64,000 nucleotides of DNA from an uncultured Pelagibacteraceae bacterium (GTDB lineage Bacteria > Pseudomonadota > Alphaproteobacteria > Pelagibacterales > Pelagibacteraceae), in contig CACNRD010000001.1 in assembly GCA_902622795.1 (NCBI GenBank), positions 248,001 through 312,000 on the forward strand, given 5' to 3'. Both the position numbers and the translations under genes were made by a program. Under the pieces are notes generated by a model. The model saw nothing but the letters and a program-made list of their open reading frames with translations, searched no databases and was not told the origin of the DNA. The stretch's first letter is position 1. Every line of letters begins with the position of its first letter. Shown in pieces: positions 46,693 through 56,005 of this stretch.

Positions 46693-47556
46693 TTAATCTA
46701 TGCCATGATTTCTGACATAATTTGAAATTTCAGATGTTGGTAAATCTCTTAAAAGTTTTTCATCTGTTTGCCATATACTCACTTTTAATGGATAACATTT
46801 TGCTACATCAGAAGAATGTTCAGATCCGCAATCTCCACCAGGGCAAGCTGATAAAGCTCCTAATAAATCAGTTTCTGCAAAAAATTCTAAGTAGTCGCCT
46901 GGTCTTACGGGACTAGCCTTCATAAAATATTGTTTAGTATCATTAGTAAATCCAGTTAACATAAAAACATTTAAAACATCGTGAACTATTTTTTCAGCTT
47001 CATCAATTTTAAGTTTTTTTTCTTTAACTAAAGCTCTAATTAGGTTTGAATGACAGCAATAATGATAGTCATTACCCGATAGAAGCTTTGAAGTATAAGG
47101 ATCACACCTAGTTCCAATTACATCGTGTACTGATCCACCGTCATCATCATAATCATACCAATCTAACGTATCCCATGTAATAGTTGCTAAAGATCTTAGA
47201 TAAGGAAAACAACTAAACATTTTATCTCCTACTGAAAGATGTGTTCCATAAAGTGCTCTTGTTTTTCCAGAATAAAATTTTTCATTTAAGTTATTCAAAT
47301 TAAAAAGATTTAGGTCCCCTACCTGGGGTCCTTCGACACTTTCTATTCTAAAGAATTCGCCACTTTTAACTTTAAATGTTTTAGCATCTCTTGGTGGAAT
47401 TATAATTTCATTTTTTTTAGTTAGATGTTTTCTTGCTAAATGTAAAATATTTAAGTTTTTTTCATCAATATTGTTATTTGGATAGCAAACAACTGTTTTT
47501 GCACCAACTCTTTCGTTAATATCTGATGGTTTGTTTGAAAACTTTTTAATCTTCAT
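46693..47556 (-). CDS. DUF1989 (urea-carboxylase-associated family) protein
   Basis: This 287-residue protein of the DUF1989 family is often found beside urea carboxylase or glycine-cleavage-T-like genes. Visible features are IPPRDAKTFKVKSGEFFRIE, the DLNLFN segment, SVHDVIGTRCDPYT, YCCHSNL and ACPGGDCGSEHSSD, which have the look of metal-binding Cys and His positions. No urea carboxylase genes are nearby; the neighbours are trmJ and cimA. Function uncertain. Confidence 0.78.
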   Translation of the reverse strand: MKIKKFSNKPSDINERVGAKTVVCYPNNNIDEKNLNILHLARKHLTKKNEIIIPPRDAKTFKVKSGEFFRIESVEGPQVGDLNLFNLNNLNEKFYSGKTRALYGTHLSVGDKMFSCFPYLRSLATITWDTLDWYDYDDDGGSVHDVIGTRCDPYTSKLLSGNDYHYCCHSNLIRALVKEKKLKIDEAEKIVHDVLNVFMLTGFTNDTKQYFMKASPVRPGDYLEFFAETDLLGALSACPGGDCGSEHSSDVAKCYPLKVSIWQTDEKLLRDLPTSEISNYVRNHGID

Positions 47557-47558
47557 GC

Positions 47559-49160
47559 CTAAAGACTAGCAGGTGCTTTATCTTTATATAGTTTGTAATC
47601 CAAACTATCGATTAGTGCTTTAAAGGATGCATCAATAATATTTGGAGAAACTCCTATAGTAAACCAATTTAATCCTTTAGAGTCTGTGCTTTCAATACTA
47701 ACTCTAGTAACCGCCTCTGTTCCTGTATTTAAAATTCTTACTTTATAATCGACTAATCTTAAATCTTTTAAATATTCAGAATACTTATCAAGTTTATTCA
47801 CGTTTTTTCTAATTGCGTTATCTAGAGCATTAACAGGTCCATTCCCTTCTCCCTCACACAATATCTTTTGGCCGTCCACTTCTAATTTAGCTTTAGCATG
47901 AGAAATAATTTCTCCTGATTTGTCTTTTTTAACAGAAACATCATATTCGTTAATTGAAATATATCTTGGTATGTCACCCATTAATCTTCTTGCAAGTAAT
48001 TCAAAAGAAGCATCAGCACCGTCGTAACTATATCCTATAAATTCTCTATCTTTTACCTCTTCAAGAAGTTTTTTTATTTTAGGATTATTTTTCTCTACCT
48101 TAATACCAATAGAATTTAATCTAGACACAATATTAGACTGCCCTGATTGGTCTGAGACTACTATATTTCTAGAGTTTCCCACCTCTTTGGGATTAATGTG
48201 TTCGTAAGTTTTTGGATCTTTTTGGACAGCAGACACATGCATTCCTCCTTTATGAGAAAAAGCAGATGCACCAACATAAGGTAAGTGTTTATTAGGTTTT
48301 CGATTGAGCAATTCATCTAACAACCTTGAGCATTGTGTTAAATTTTTCAAATTTTCTTGTTTAATATTAAGTTTATAATTTTCGTAAAAATCTTTTTTTA
48401 AAAAAAAAGTTGGGATCAGAGATGTTAAGTTTGCATTACCACATCTTTCCCCTAATCCATTTATAGTTCCTTGAACTTGTCTCACGCCGGCTTGAACTGC
48501 AATTAAACTATTTGCAACAGCATTTTCTGTATCATTATGAGCATGAATTCCTAAATTTTTTCCTGGTATATATTTTGTAATTTCTGAGACAATTTTTTCA
48601 ATCTCATGAGGAAGTGTTCCTCCATTTGTATCACACAAAACAATCCATCTTGCTCCGTTATCATAAGCAGATTTTAAGCAAGCAAGTGCATAATCAGCAT
48701 TTGCTTTATAGCCATCAAAAAAATGTTCAGCATCAAACATAAATTCTTTACCTGATTTAACAATATGTTTTGCACTTTCACTAATATTATTAAGGTTTTC
48801 CTTATTTGAAATACCAAGAGCTACGTCAACTTGGAAATCCCAAGATTTTCCAAACAAGCAAACTGATTTACTTTTTGAATTAATTAAAGAGGATAACATT
48901 GGATCATTTTCAGCGCTATGTTCTGATTTCTTGGTCATTCCAAAAGCAGTTAAGTTAGCTGATTTAAAATTATGATCTTTGTTAAAAAATTCTGTATCAG
49001 TTGGGTTTGCTCCAGGCCAACCTCCCTCAATATAATCAACACCGAGCTCATCTAGAGAAGAGGATATTTTCTCTTTGTCATCAATTGAAAAGTCTACACC
49101 TTGCGTTTGTGCTCCGTCACGAAGAGTGGTGTCAAATATATATAGTTGCTCTTTACTCAT
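47559..49160 (-). CDS. cimA: (R)-citramalate synthase
   Basis: This enzyme condenses pyruvate and acetyl-CoA to citramalate, the threonine-independent route to isoleucine. The 533-residue protein has an N-terminal HMGL-like barrel with FDTTLRDGAQTQG, HFFDGYKAN, LCDTNGG and HAHNDTENAVANS metal ligands. The C-terminal LeuA-type regulatory domain starts near 390. The length and motif 1 fit the CimA group rather than LeuA. It overlaps the cysS stop by 4 bases. Confidence 0.87.
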   Translation of the reverse strand: MSKEQLYIFDTTLRDGAQTQGVDFSIDDKEKISSSLDELGVDYIEGGWPGANPTDTEFFNKDHNFKSANLTAFGMTKKSEHSAENDPMLSSLINSKSKSVCLFGKSWDFQVDVALGISNKENLNNISESAKHIVKSGKEFMFDAEHFFDGYKANADYALACLKSAYDNGARWIVLCDTNGGTLPHEIEKIVSEITKYIPGKNLGIHAHNDTENAVANSLIAVQAGVRQVQGTINGLGERCGNANLTSLIPTFFLKKDFYENYKLNIKQENLKNLTQCSRLLDELLNRKPNKHLPYVGASAFSHKGGMHVSAVQKDPKTYEHINPKEVGNSRNIVVSDQSGQSNIVSRLNSIGIKVEKNNPKIKKLLEEVKDREFIGYSYDGADASFELLARRLMGDIPRYISINEYDVSVKKDKSGEIISHAKAKLEVDGQKILCEGEGNGPVNALDNAIRKNVNKLDKYSEYLKDLRLVDYKVRILNTGTEAVTRVSIESTDSKGLNWFTIGVSPNIIDASFKALIDSLDYKLYKDKAPASL

Positions 49161-50512
49161 TTAAATTTCCACGTGGTTTTACCATCTTTATCTTCTATTA
49201 AAACACCTTTGTCTAAAAGCTCTTCTCTTATTTTATCAGCTTCTTTATAGTTTTTATCTTCTCTAGCTTTATTTCTTTGCTCAATTTTGTCTAAAATTTC
49301 AGCTTCATTTATTGAAAGTTTATTTTTCTTAAATTCTAACCATTCGATTTCTGTTTCATTCAATAAACCTATAAAATTACATGCAGAGGTAAATAATGCT
49401 TTGTCAGTAGAATTACCTTTTTGTGCTTTCTCATACAATTTATGAAGGTTAGCAATATAACCTGGTGTATTTAAATCGTCATAAAGTGGTTTTAGAATTT
49501 CATCATCAACTTCTTCTTTATAATGATCAGATGAGTAAACATTATACCATTTACTAATTGTATTTTGACAATCATTTAAAAGTTTATCATTCCAATCTAA
49601 TGGTTGTTTGTATTGTGCACTCATTAAAGCCAATCTCAAAACTTGACCACTCACCTTGTTCCTAAAATCCTTTATTTTTAAAATATTTCCTTGCGATTTA
49701 GCCATTTTTTCATTCGACATTGTTATAAATGCATTATGCAACCAGTAATTTGCAAAAACTTTTGTATCATTTGCACATCTTGATTGCGCAATTTCATTTT
49801 CATGATGCGGGAACAATAAGTCTATGCCACCTCCATGTATATCAAACTCATTTCCAAGTAGTTTTTTTGACATAGCAGAACATTCTAAATGCCAACCAGG
49901 TCTTCCTTTGCCCCAAGGTGACACCCAAGAAGGCTCATCATCTTTAGAGGGTTTCCACAGAACAAAATCTTGTGAATTTTTTTTATTATCACTTACTTCA
50001 ACTCTTGATCCGGCAATTAATTCATCAAGATTTTTATTTGAAAGTTTTCCATAATCTTTAAATTTATTCACCTCAAAATACACATGCTGATTTTCTTCAT
50101 AAGCAAATCCTTTTTTTATTAATTCAGAAATCATTTCAATCATTATATCTATATGCTCTGTTGCTTTGGGTTGATGTGTAGGGATATCACAATTTAAGTA
50201 ATTACAATCTTTATCAAAATTCTTAATAACTGTATTGGTCAATTCAGAAATTGAAATATTTTTTTCCTTTGATGAATTTATAATTTTATCATCAACATCA
50301 GTTATATTTCTAACATAAGTAACTTTTGTATATTTTTTTTTAAAAATTTTATAAAGAATATCAAAAACAACAATTGGTCTTGCATTACCAATATGAGGAT
50401 CATCATACACGGTTGGACCACAAACATACATTCTAATATTTTCTTCATCTATAGGAACAAATTTTTCTTTTTTGTTGCTAAGATTATTGGTTAAAAAAAT
50501 ATCATTACCCAT
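49157..50512 (-). CDS. cysS: Cysteinyl-tRNA synthetase
   Basis: This class I synthetase charges tRNA-Cys. The 451-residue protein has the zinc ligand Cys31 in CGPTVYDDPHIGN and the HIGH-like HIGN (40-43). Further zinc ligands lie in WHLECSAM and HHENEIAQS, and the KMSKS-like loop is KMAKSQGN. The C-terminal DALR-type anticodon domain ends at WKFK. Start at ATG 50512, 45 bases after nadE stops. Confidence 0.97.
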   Translation of the reverse strand: MGNDIFLTNNLSNKKEKFVPIDEENIRMYVCGPTVYDDPHIGNARPIVVFDILYKIFKKKYTKVTYVRNITDVDDKIINSSKEKNISISELTNTVIKNFDKDCNYLNCDIPTHQPKATEHIDIMIEMISELIKKGFAYEENQHVYFEVNKFKDYGKLSNKNLDELIAGSRVEVSDNKKNSQDFVLWKPSKDDEPSWVSPWGKGRPGWHLECSAMSKKLLGNEFDIHGGGIDLLFPHHENEIAQSRCANDTKVFANYWLHNAFITMSNEKMAKSQGNILKIKDFRNKVSGQVLRLALMSAQYKQPLDWNDKLLNDCQNTISKWYNVYSSDHYKEEVDDEILKPLYDDLNTPGYIANLHKLYEKAQKGNSTDKALFTSACNFIGLLNETEIEWLEFKKNKLSINEAEILDKIEQRNKAREDKNYKEADKIREELLDKGVLIEDKDGKTTWKFK

Positions 50513-50557
50513 GAATTTAGGAATATACTTAAAAAATAGATTTGTGAATCTATTTGA

Positions 50558-51295
50558 TTAATTTGGAATTATGCATACTGGAATAGGCTCCATTTTATGC
50601 ATATTTTGTTTTCTTATAGTTTCGTATTTAGCTCGATTCGGAGAATTAGGATTGGCCATAGCTTCTTCTAATTCTTCATATTTAAGTCCTAGTTGACCTT
50701 CATCAGTTCTGCCATCATCCCACAATCCATCAGTTGGTGCAGCTTCAATTATTTCGTTTAGAATTCCAAGTTCTTTTCCTAATTCCCAAATTTGAGTTTT
50801 ATTGCAGTCAGCTATAGGTGATATATCAACTCCACCGTCTCCATATTTTGTATAAAATCCTACACCAAAGTCTTCGACTTTGTTTCCTGTTCCTACAACA
50901 ATACCTTTATTGGCTGCAGCTACCTGATAAAGAGTTGTCATTCTTAATCTGGCTCTTGAATTTGCCATTCCATGTTCATTATCAAATTTAGATAAACTGG
51001 CACTAAAAGCTAAAAATAATTCATCTAGATTAACTGTATGTCCTTCAACATTTTTAAAATTTTTTACTAACCATTCTTGATGTTTTAAACTTAAATCATG
51101 TTGGTGAGATTTTTGCTTAATTGGCATAGATAAAACAATTGTTCTTAAACCTGTCATTGCGCTTAATGTACTTGATACAGAGGAGTCTATTCCTCCAGAG
51201 ATACCTATAACTAAAGACTCTGCCTTTGATGGCATATTATTTGCATAATCTTTAATCCAATTAGAAATAAATTTTACTTTTTCAGAAGAATTCAT
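50558..51295 (-). CDS. nadE: NH3-dependent NAD synthetase
   Basis: NadE adenylates and amidates nicotinic acid adenine dinucleotide to NAD. The 245-residue protein has the PP-loop GISGGIDSSVSS near residue 30 and the GTGNKVEDFGVGFYTKYGDG substrate region. It lacks a nitrilase glutaminase domain, so it uses free ammonia. Together with nadK at 23 kb it completes NAD to NADP synthesis, though the genes are not linked. Confidence 0.94.
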   Translation of the reverse strand: MNSSEKVKFISNWIKDYANNMPSKAESLVIGISGGIDSSVSSTLSAMTGLRTIVLSMPIKQKSHQHDLSLKHQEWLVKNFKNVEGHTVNLDELFLAFSASLSKFDNEHGMANSRARLRMTTLYQVAAANKGIVVGTGNKVEDFGVGFYTKYGDGGVDISPIADCNKTQIWELGKELGILNEIIEAAPTDGLWDDGRTDEGQLGLKYEELEEAMANPNSPNRAKYETIRKQNMHKMEPIPVCIIPN

Positions 51296-51333
51296 AATGT
51301 TTAAATATTAATTATTTATGATTTTGCAATGTT

Positions 51334-52713
51334 TTAAGATGCCGCTCTATTTGCATTTTTTGAATAAGAGCTATTCTTTTTAATCTCATCAGATATCAAA
51401 AAAGCTAATTCCAAAGCCTGATTTGAATTCAATCTTGGGTCGCAATGGGTATGATACCTTGATGACAGATCTTGCTCAGATATTTTTTGAGCACCTCCGA
51501 TACATTCAGTTACATTTTGACCAGTAAGCTCAATATGAAGACCTCCTGCATAGCTTCCCTCACTTTGATGACAAGCAAAAACATCTTTAACTTCTTTTAA
51601 AACCCTATTGAAAGGTCTAGTTTTAAAACCTGTAACTGCTTGAATAGTATTTCCATGGCATGGGTCACACGACCAAATAACATTAAGTCCCTCTTTTTTA
51701 ATTGCTCGAATAAGTTTAGGCAAATGTTTTGATACGTTATCTGCTCCAAATCTTGATATTAAAGTAATTTTACCTTTTTCATTTGATGGATTGATTCTAT
51801 TACACAAATTAACGAGATCATCAGCTTTTAATGTTGGTCCACATTTAATTCCAATTGGGTTTTCTATACCTCTACAAAATTCAACATGTCCACCATCTAA
51901 TTGCCTAGTTCTATCTCCAATCCACACAAAATGTGCTGAAGTATCATGATACTCACCAGTAGTTGAATCTGTTCTTGTCATTGACTCTTCAAAAGGTAAT
52001 AATAATGCCTCATGTGACGTCCAAAAATTAACAGTGTACAGTCTATTATTAAAATCTGACGTAATTCCACATGCTCTCATAAAAGCTATAGCATCAGCAA
52101 TTTTGTCTTCTAGATCTTTAAATTTTTTAGCTTGTGGACTTTTTTTAATATAATCTAGGTTCCACAAATGTACTTTGTTTAAATCTGCAAAGCCTCCTTT
52201 TGAAAATGCTCTAATAAGATTAAGCGTTGCAGCTGATTGGGAATAAGCTTTAAATAATCTTTTAGGATCAGGAATTCTTGCTTTTTGGGTAAATTCCATT
52301 CCATTAATATTGTCTCCTAAATAACTAGGAAGCTCAACACCATTTTTTGTTTCAATTGGCGAACTTCTTGGTTTTGAAAATTGACCAGCTATTCTTCCAA
52401 GTTTCACGACTGGTAGGGAGGCTGAATAAGTTAAAACTAAAGACATCTGTAACAATAGTTTAAATGTATCTCTTATGTTATCTGGATTGAATTCAGCAAA
52501 ACTTTCAGCACAATCTCCTCCCTGAAGAAGAAAAGCTTTTCCATCTACAACTTCTGCAAGTTGATCTTTTAAATGTCTAGTCTCTCCAGCAAAAACTAAT
52601 GGTGGAAACGTTCTTATCTTATCCAAAACAGTATCTAATTCTTTTTTATCCGGATAAACTGGTATGTGTTTTACAGGATATTTTCTCCAACTATTTTTTT
52701 TCCAATTTTTCAT
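51334..52713 (-). CDS. aroG: Class II (plant-type) DAHP synthase
   Basis: This first enzyme of the shikimate pathway joins phosphoenolpyruvate and erythrose 4-phosphate. It has 459 residues from ATG 52713; the track start is a TTG two codons earlier. The class II blocks are LLQGGDCAESF, IAGQFSKPRS, RTRQLDGGHVEFCRG, GIKCGPTL and WSCDPCHGNT, including the metal Cys and His positions. It lies 35 bases after glmS. Class I enzymes (AroF/G/H) are unrelated in sequence. Confidence 0.92.
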   Translation of the reverse strand: MKNWKKNSWRKYPVKHIPVYPDKKELDTVLDKIRTFPPLVFAGETRHLKDQLAEVVDGKAFLLQGGDCAESFAEFNPDNIRDTFKLLLQMSLVLTYSASLPVVKLGRIAGQFSKPRSSPIETKNGVELPSYLGDNINGMEFTQKARIPDPKRLFKAYSQSAATLNLIRAFSKGGFADLNKVHLWNLDYIKKSPQAKKFKDLEDKIADAIAFMRACGITSDFNNRLYTVNFWTSHEALLLPFEESMTRTDSTTGEYHDTSAHFVWIGDRTRQLDGGHVEFCRGIENPIGIKCGPTLKADDLVNLCNRINPSNEKGKITLISRFGADNVSKHLPKLIRAIKKEGLNVIWSCDPCHGNTIQAVTGFKTRPFNRVLKEVKDVFACHQSEGSYAGGLHIELTGQNVTECIGGAQKISEQDLSSRYHTHCDPRLNSNQALELAFLISDEIKKNSSYSKNANRAAS

Positions 52714-52748
52714 GTGCAACCTGAAAGTGTTTTAACAGAGTTTATACT

Positions 52749-54569
52749 TTATTCAACAGTGACAGATTTAGCCAAATTTCTTGGCTTATCGATATCATAA
52801 CCTTTTTTAAGAGCTGAGTAATAAGCCAGTTTTTGAAGAGGTATAGTTAAAAGAAAAGGCAATAAGTCATCATTCGTATTTTCAACTTCAATCGTTTCCC
52901 AAATATTTTCAGAAATAATTTCATCTTTACTCTTATTGGTAATTAATAATACTTTAGCTCCTCTTGCTATTACTTCCTGCATGTTTGAAATAGTTTTTTT
53001 ATAATAACTATCTCTTGGGGCTAACACTACAACTGGCATTCCATTTTCGATCAATGCCAATGGACCGTGTTTCATTTCGCCAGCTGGATATCCTTCCGCA
53101 TGAACATAGGATAATTCTTTTAGTTTTAGAGCGCCCTCAAGAGCAATTGGGTATGAAAAACCTCTACCTAAAAACATTGAACCTTTTGCTTCATTAAAGG
53201 TAGAGGATATAGTTTGGATATCATTATCTATTAATAAAGATTTTTCAATTAAACTTGGTAAATTTAATAAGTCTTTAATCTTTTCTTTATAATTTACTTT
53301 ATTAACTTCACGTCTCAAAAATCCTAATTTTAATGCTAAAATATATAGAATAAGGATTTGGCCTAAAAAAGCTTTTGTTGATGCAACACCAATTTCTGGG
53401 CCACAATGAATTGGTAATACAAAATTTGCATCTCTTGCAATCGAACTTTCAATCACATTAACTACAGCACAAGTTTTCATATTATTTTTATTACATAGGT
53501 CTAATGCTGCGTAAGTATCTGCCGTTTCTCCAGATTGAGAGACAAATATATACAAAGAGTCATTTTTAAATCTATTTTTTCGATATCTAAACTCTGATGC
53601 GATATCTATAGACACATCAAGTTGAGTTAATTCTTCAAACCAATATTTGGCCATTAGACAGGAATGATAAGCAGTACCACAACCAATCAAAGTAACTGAA
53701 TTAATTTTATTTATGTCCCATGGGAAATTATAAATATTGATCTCTGAATTTGTTTTATCTACATATTCTTTTATTCCAGTCTTAATTGTTATTGGCTGTT
53801 CTTCAATTTCCTTAGCCATAAAATACTTGAATTCACCTTTTTCATAACTGGCTTCATCTGATGAAAGTTCTAAAATTTTTTTATTTATTTTTTTCCCATC
53901 TTCATTAAAAAAAAGGACTTGGTCCTTTTTAATAATGCAAAATTCACCATCGTCAAGATATGTAATTTTATTTGTCATTGACTTTAGTGCATAAGAGTCT
54001 GAACCTAGATAATTTTCATTTGGTCCATAGCCAACGGCTAAAGGTGAGCCCCTTCTAGCTCCAACTATTAAATCAGGAATATCTTTAAAAACAATACCTA
54101 AAGCAAAGCTACCATGAAGTTGCTTTAATGTTTTTGTAATAGCTTCTTCTAATTCATCAGTTTTTAAGTTTTCCGTAATTAGATGGACTATCACTTCAGT
54201 GTCAGTTTGAGATTTAAATTTGTGATTTTTTGTTGTTAAATATTTTTTTAATATTGTTGAATTTTCAATGATACCGTTATGAACAACAGAAACATTGTGA
54301 GATGAGTGTGGGTGAGCATTAACACTGTTTGGTACACCATGTGTGGCCCATCTAACATGACCAATTCCTATATTTCCTTTTAAATTTTTTAAATCAAAAT
54401 TTTGTTCTAGAGTATCTACTCTACCCTCAGACTTTACCTCTTTTATTTCGCCTTCAAAGAGCGTTGCTATACCAGCAGAGTCATAACCTCTGTATTCAAG
54501 CTTTTTAAGTGAGTTGATAATATTTCCAGAGACGGACCTATTACTTGAAATTCCAATGATACCACACAT
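52749..54569 (-). CDS. glmS: Glutamine-fructose-6-phosphate aminotransferase
   Basis: GlmS makes glucosamine 6-phosphate for peptidoglycan and lipopolysaccharide. The 606-residue protein has the nucleophile Cys2 in MCGIIGISSN and GHVRWATHG in the glutaminase domain (1-about 240). Two SIS domains follow, with SQSGETADT and GVASTKAFLGQ, and the C-terminus is DKPRNLAKSVTVE. It is followed 3 bases downstream of the GlmU-like acetyltransferase gene, a rational pairing because the acetyltransferase acts on glucosamine 1-phosphate. Confidence 0.97.
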   Translation of the reverse strand: MCGIIGISSNRSVSGNIINSLKKLEYRGYDSAGIATLFEGEIKEVKSEGRVDTLEQNFDLKNLKGNIGIGHVRWATHGVPNSVNAHPHSSHNVSVVHNGIIENSTILKKYLTTKNHKFKSQTDTEVIVHLITENLKTDELEEAITKTLKQLHGSFALGIVFKDIPDLIVGARRGSPLAVGYGPNENYLGSDSYALKSMTNKITYLDDGEFCIIKKDQVLFFNEDGKKINKKILELSSDEASYEKGEFKYFMAKEIEEQPITIKTGIKEYVDKTNSEINIYNFPWDINKINSVTLIGCGTAYHSCLMAKYWFEELTQLDVSIDIASEFRYRKNRFKNDSLYIFVSQSGETADTYAALDLCNKNNMKTCAVVNVIESSIARDANFVLPIHCGPEIGVASTKAFLGQILILYILALKLGFLRREVNKVNYKEKIKDLLNLPSLIEKSLLIDNDIQTISSTFNEAKGSMFLGRGFSYPIALEGALKLKELSYVHAEGYPAGEMKHGPLALIENGMPVVVLAPRDSYYKKTISNMQEVIARGAKVLLITNKSKDEIISENIWETIEVENTNDDLLPFLLTIPLQKLAYYSALKKGYDIDKPRNLAKSVTVE

Positions 54570-54572
54570 AAT

Positions 54573-55193
54573 TTATTTTTTTCTCTTATAATTTTTGATT
54601 TCAGTTTGTAAAGATCTAGTTAGTGCTAATGATTTTTTAGTTACATTTTTTGTAATAACTGATCCTGCTCCCACAATACTTTCATTCTCAATAGTAACTG
54701 GTGCAACTAATGAGGAATTAGACCCTATAAATACTTTATCCTTAATTTTTGTTTTATTTTTTTTGATACCATCATAATTACAAGTTATGGTACCAGCACC
54801 TACATTTACTGCTTTGCCAATTTCAGTATCACCGATATAAGATAAATGGCTTATCTTTGATTTTTTTCCAACAGTACTTTTTTTAACTTCAACAAAATTC
54901 CCTATTTTAGAACCCTCTTTCAGAATTGTATCAGGTCTTATTCGTGCATAGGGGCCAATTTCAACTTTATTTTCAATTTTACAGGCTTGTAAATGTGAAA
55001 AAGATTTAATTATAACATTGTTTCCAATTTTTACTTTTGGACCAAAAACAACATAAGGCTCAATCGAAACATTTCTTCCAATTTTTGTATCCATTGAAAA
55101 GAAAATTGTCTCAGGTCCTAACATTTTAACACCTGCTTTTAAAAATTTATTTCTTAATTTAATTTGAATTTTTTGTGAATTTAAGGGTTTCAT
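54573..55193 (-). CDS. glmU: GlmU-like glucosamine-1-phosphate acetyltransferase domain, stand-alone
   Basis: This 206-residue left-handed beta-helix protein carries hexapeptide repeats (IGRNVSIEPYVVFGPKVKIG). Features specific to the GlmU C-terminal half are RIRPDTILKEGSKIGNFVEVKKS, the acetyl-CoA region SHLSYIGDTEIG, GAGTITCNYDGIKK and the lysine-rich loop that follows. Full GlmU has about 450 residues, with an N-terminal uridyltransferase. Here that half is absent and ATG 55193 is a clean start. So the UDP-transfer step must be supplied by another protein. The upstream residue pattern is not truncated or frameshifted. Confidence 0.82.
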   Translation of the reverse strand: MKPLNSQKIQIKLRNKFLKAGVKMLGPETIFFSMDTKIGRNVSIEPYVVFGPKVKIGNNVIIKSFSHLQACKIENKVEIGPYARIRPDTILKEGSKIGNFVEVKKSTVGKKSKISHLSYIGDTEIGKAVNVGAGTITCNYDGIKKNKTKIKDKVFIGSNSSLVAPVTIENESIVGAGSVITKNVTKKSLALTRSLQTEIKNYKRKK

Positions 55194-55262
55194 TTAAATT
55201 TTGTTTACATTATGTATATGACTTAATTAATTCACAAATTATTTCTTTAAAATACTTTTATA

Positions 55263-55946
55263 ATGAAACAAATATTCACCATTTTATTTGATCTAGACGG
55301 TACTCTTGTTGATACTGCACCAGATTTAATGCTTGCTCATAATCATGTAATGAAAAAATTTGGTTATCCAACTAAATCTACAGAACAAATAAGAAATTTA
55401 GTTGGAAAAGGTGCGGGAGCTATGATTGGTAGATCTATTTGGGGTCAAGCTAAAAAAGAATTTAGTAAAGTCAATGATGAAAAAATTAAAAAAGAAATGG
55501 TTAGAGAATTTGTAGATTTTTATGGGAAAAATATAATTAATGAAAGTACATTGATTCACGGGGTCAAAGACTTTTTAAAATGGTGTAAAAATAAAAATAT
55601 ATCTATGGCTGTATGTACGAACAAACAAGAGCACTTATCAAATGATCTTTTAAAAAAAATAGGAATTTATGATTATTTTGAATATGTTGCTGGTTCAGAT
55701 ACTTTTGATTATTGTAAACCAGATCCTAGACACTTAACATCAGTTGTAGAAATTTTAGATGGAGAATTAAACAAAACAATAATGATTGGTGACAGTGAAA
55801 CTGACGCTAATGCAGCTAAATCTGCAGAAATACCTATGATATTATTAGAAGATGGTTATACAGAAAAAAAAATTGATGACATTTATCATAATTACCTAAT
55901 CAAAGACTTCATAGGAATTGAGAAAATAATAACTAAATATCTTTAA
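55263..55946 (+). CDS. gph: HAD-family phosphoglycolate phosphatase-like
   Basis: This 227-residue HAD hydrolase has motif I FDLDGTLVDTAPDL, motif II AVCTNKQ, a lysine in CKPDPRHL and motif III/IV IGDSETDANAAKSAEIP. The order and the TAPDL segment match Gph, which degrades 2-phosphoglycolate, but sibling subfamilies (sugar phosphatases) are close. It is divergent from glmU, with a 69-base spacer, and separated by 59 bases from prpB. Confidence 0.78.
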   Translation: MKQIFTILFDLDGTLVDTAPDLMLAHNHVMKKFGYPTKSTEQIRNLVGKGAGAMIGRSIWGQAKKEFSKVNDEKIKKEMVREFVDFYGKNIINESTLIHGVKDFLKWCKNKNISMAVCTNKQEHLSNDLLKKIGIYDYFEYVAGSDTFDYCKPDPRHLTSVVEILDGELNKTIMIGDSETDANAAKSAEIPMILLEDGYTEKKIDDIYHNYLIKDFIGIEKIITKYL

Positions 55947-56005
55947 TATTGATTAAATTTTTTTTACCATTAAAACAAAAGCTTAATATTTAAGGGATTA
56001 AGAAA

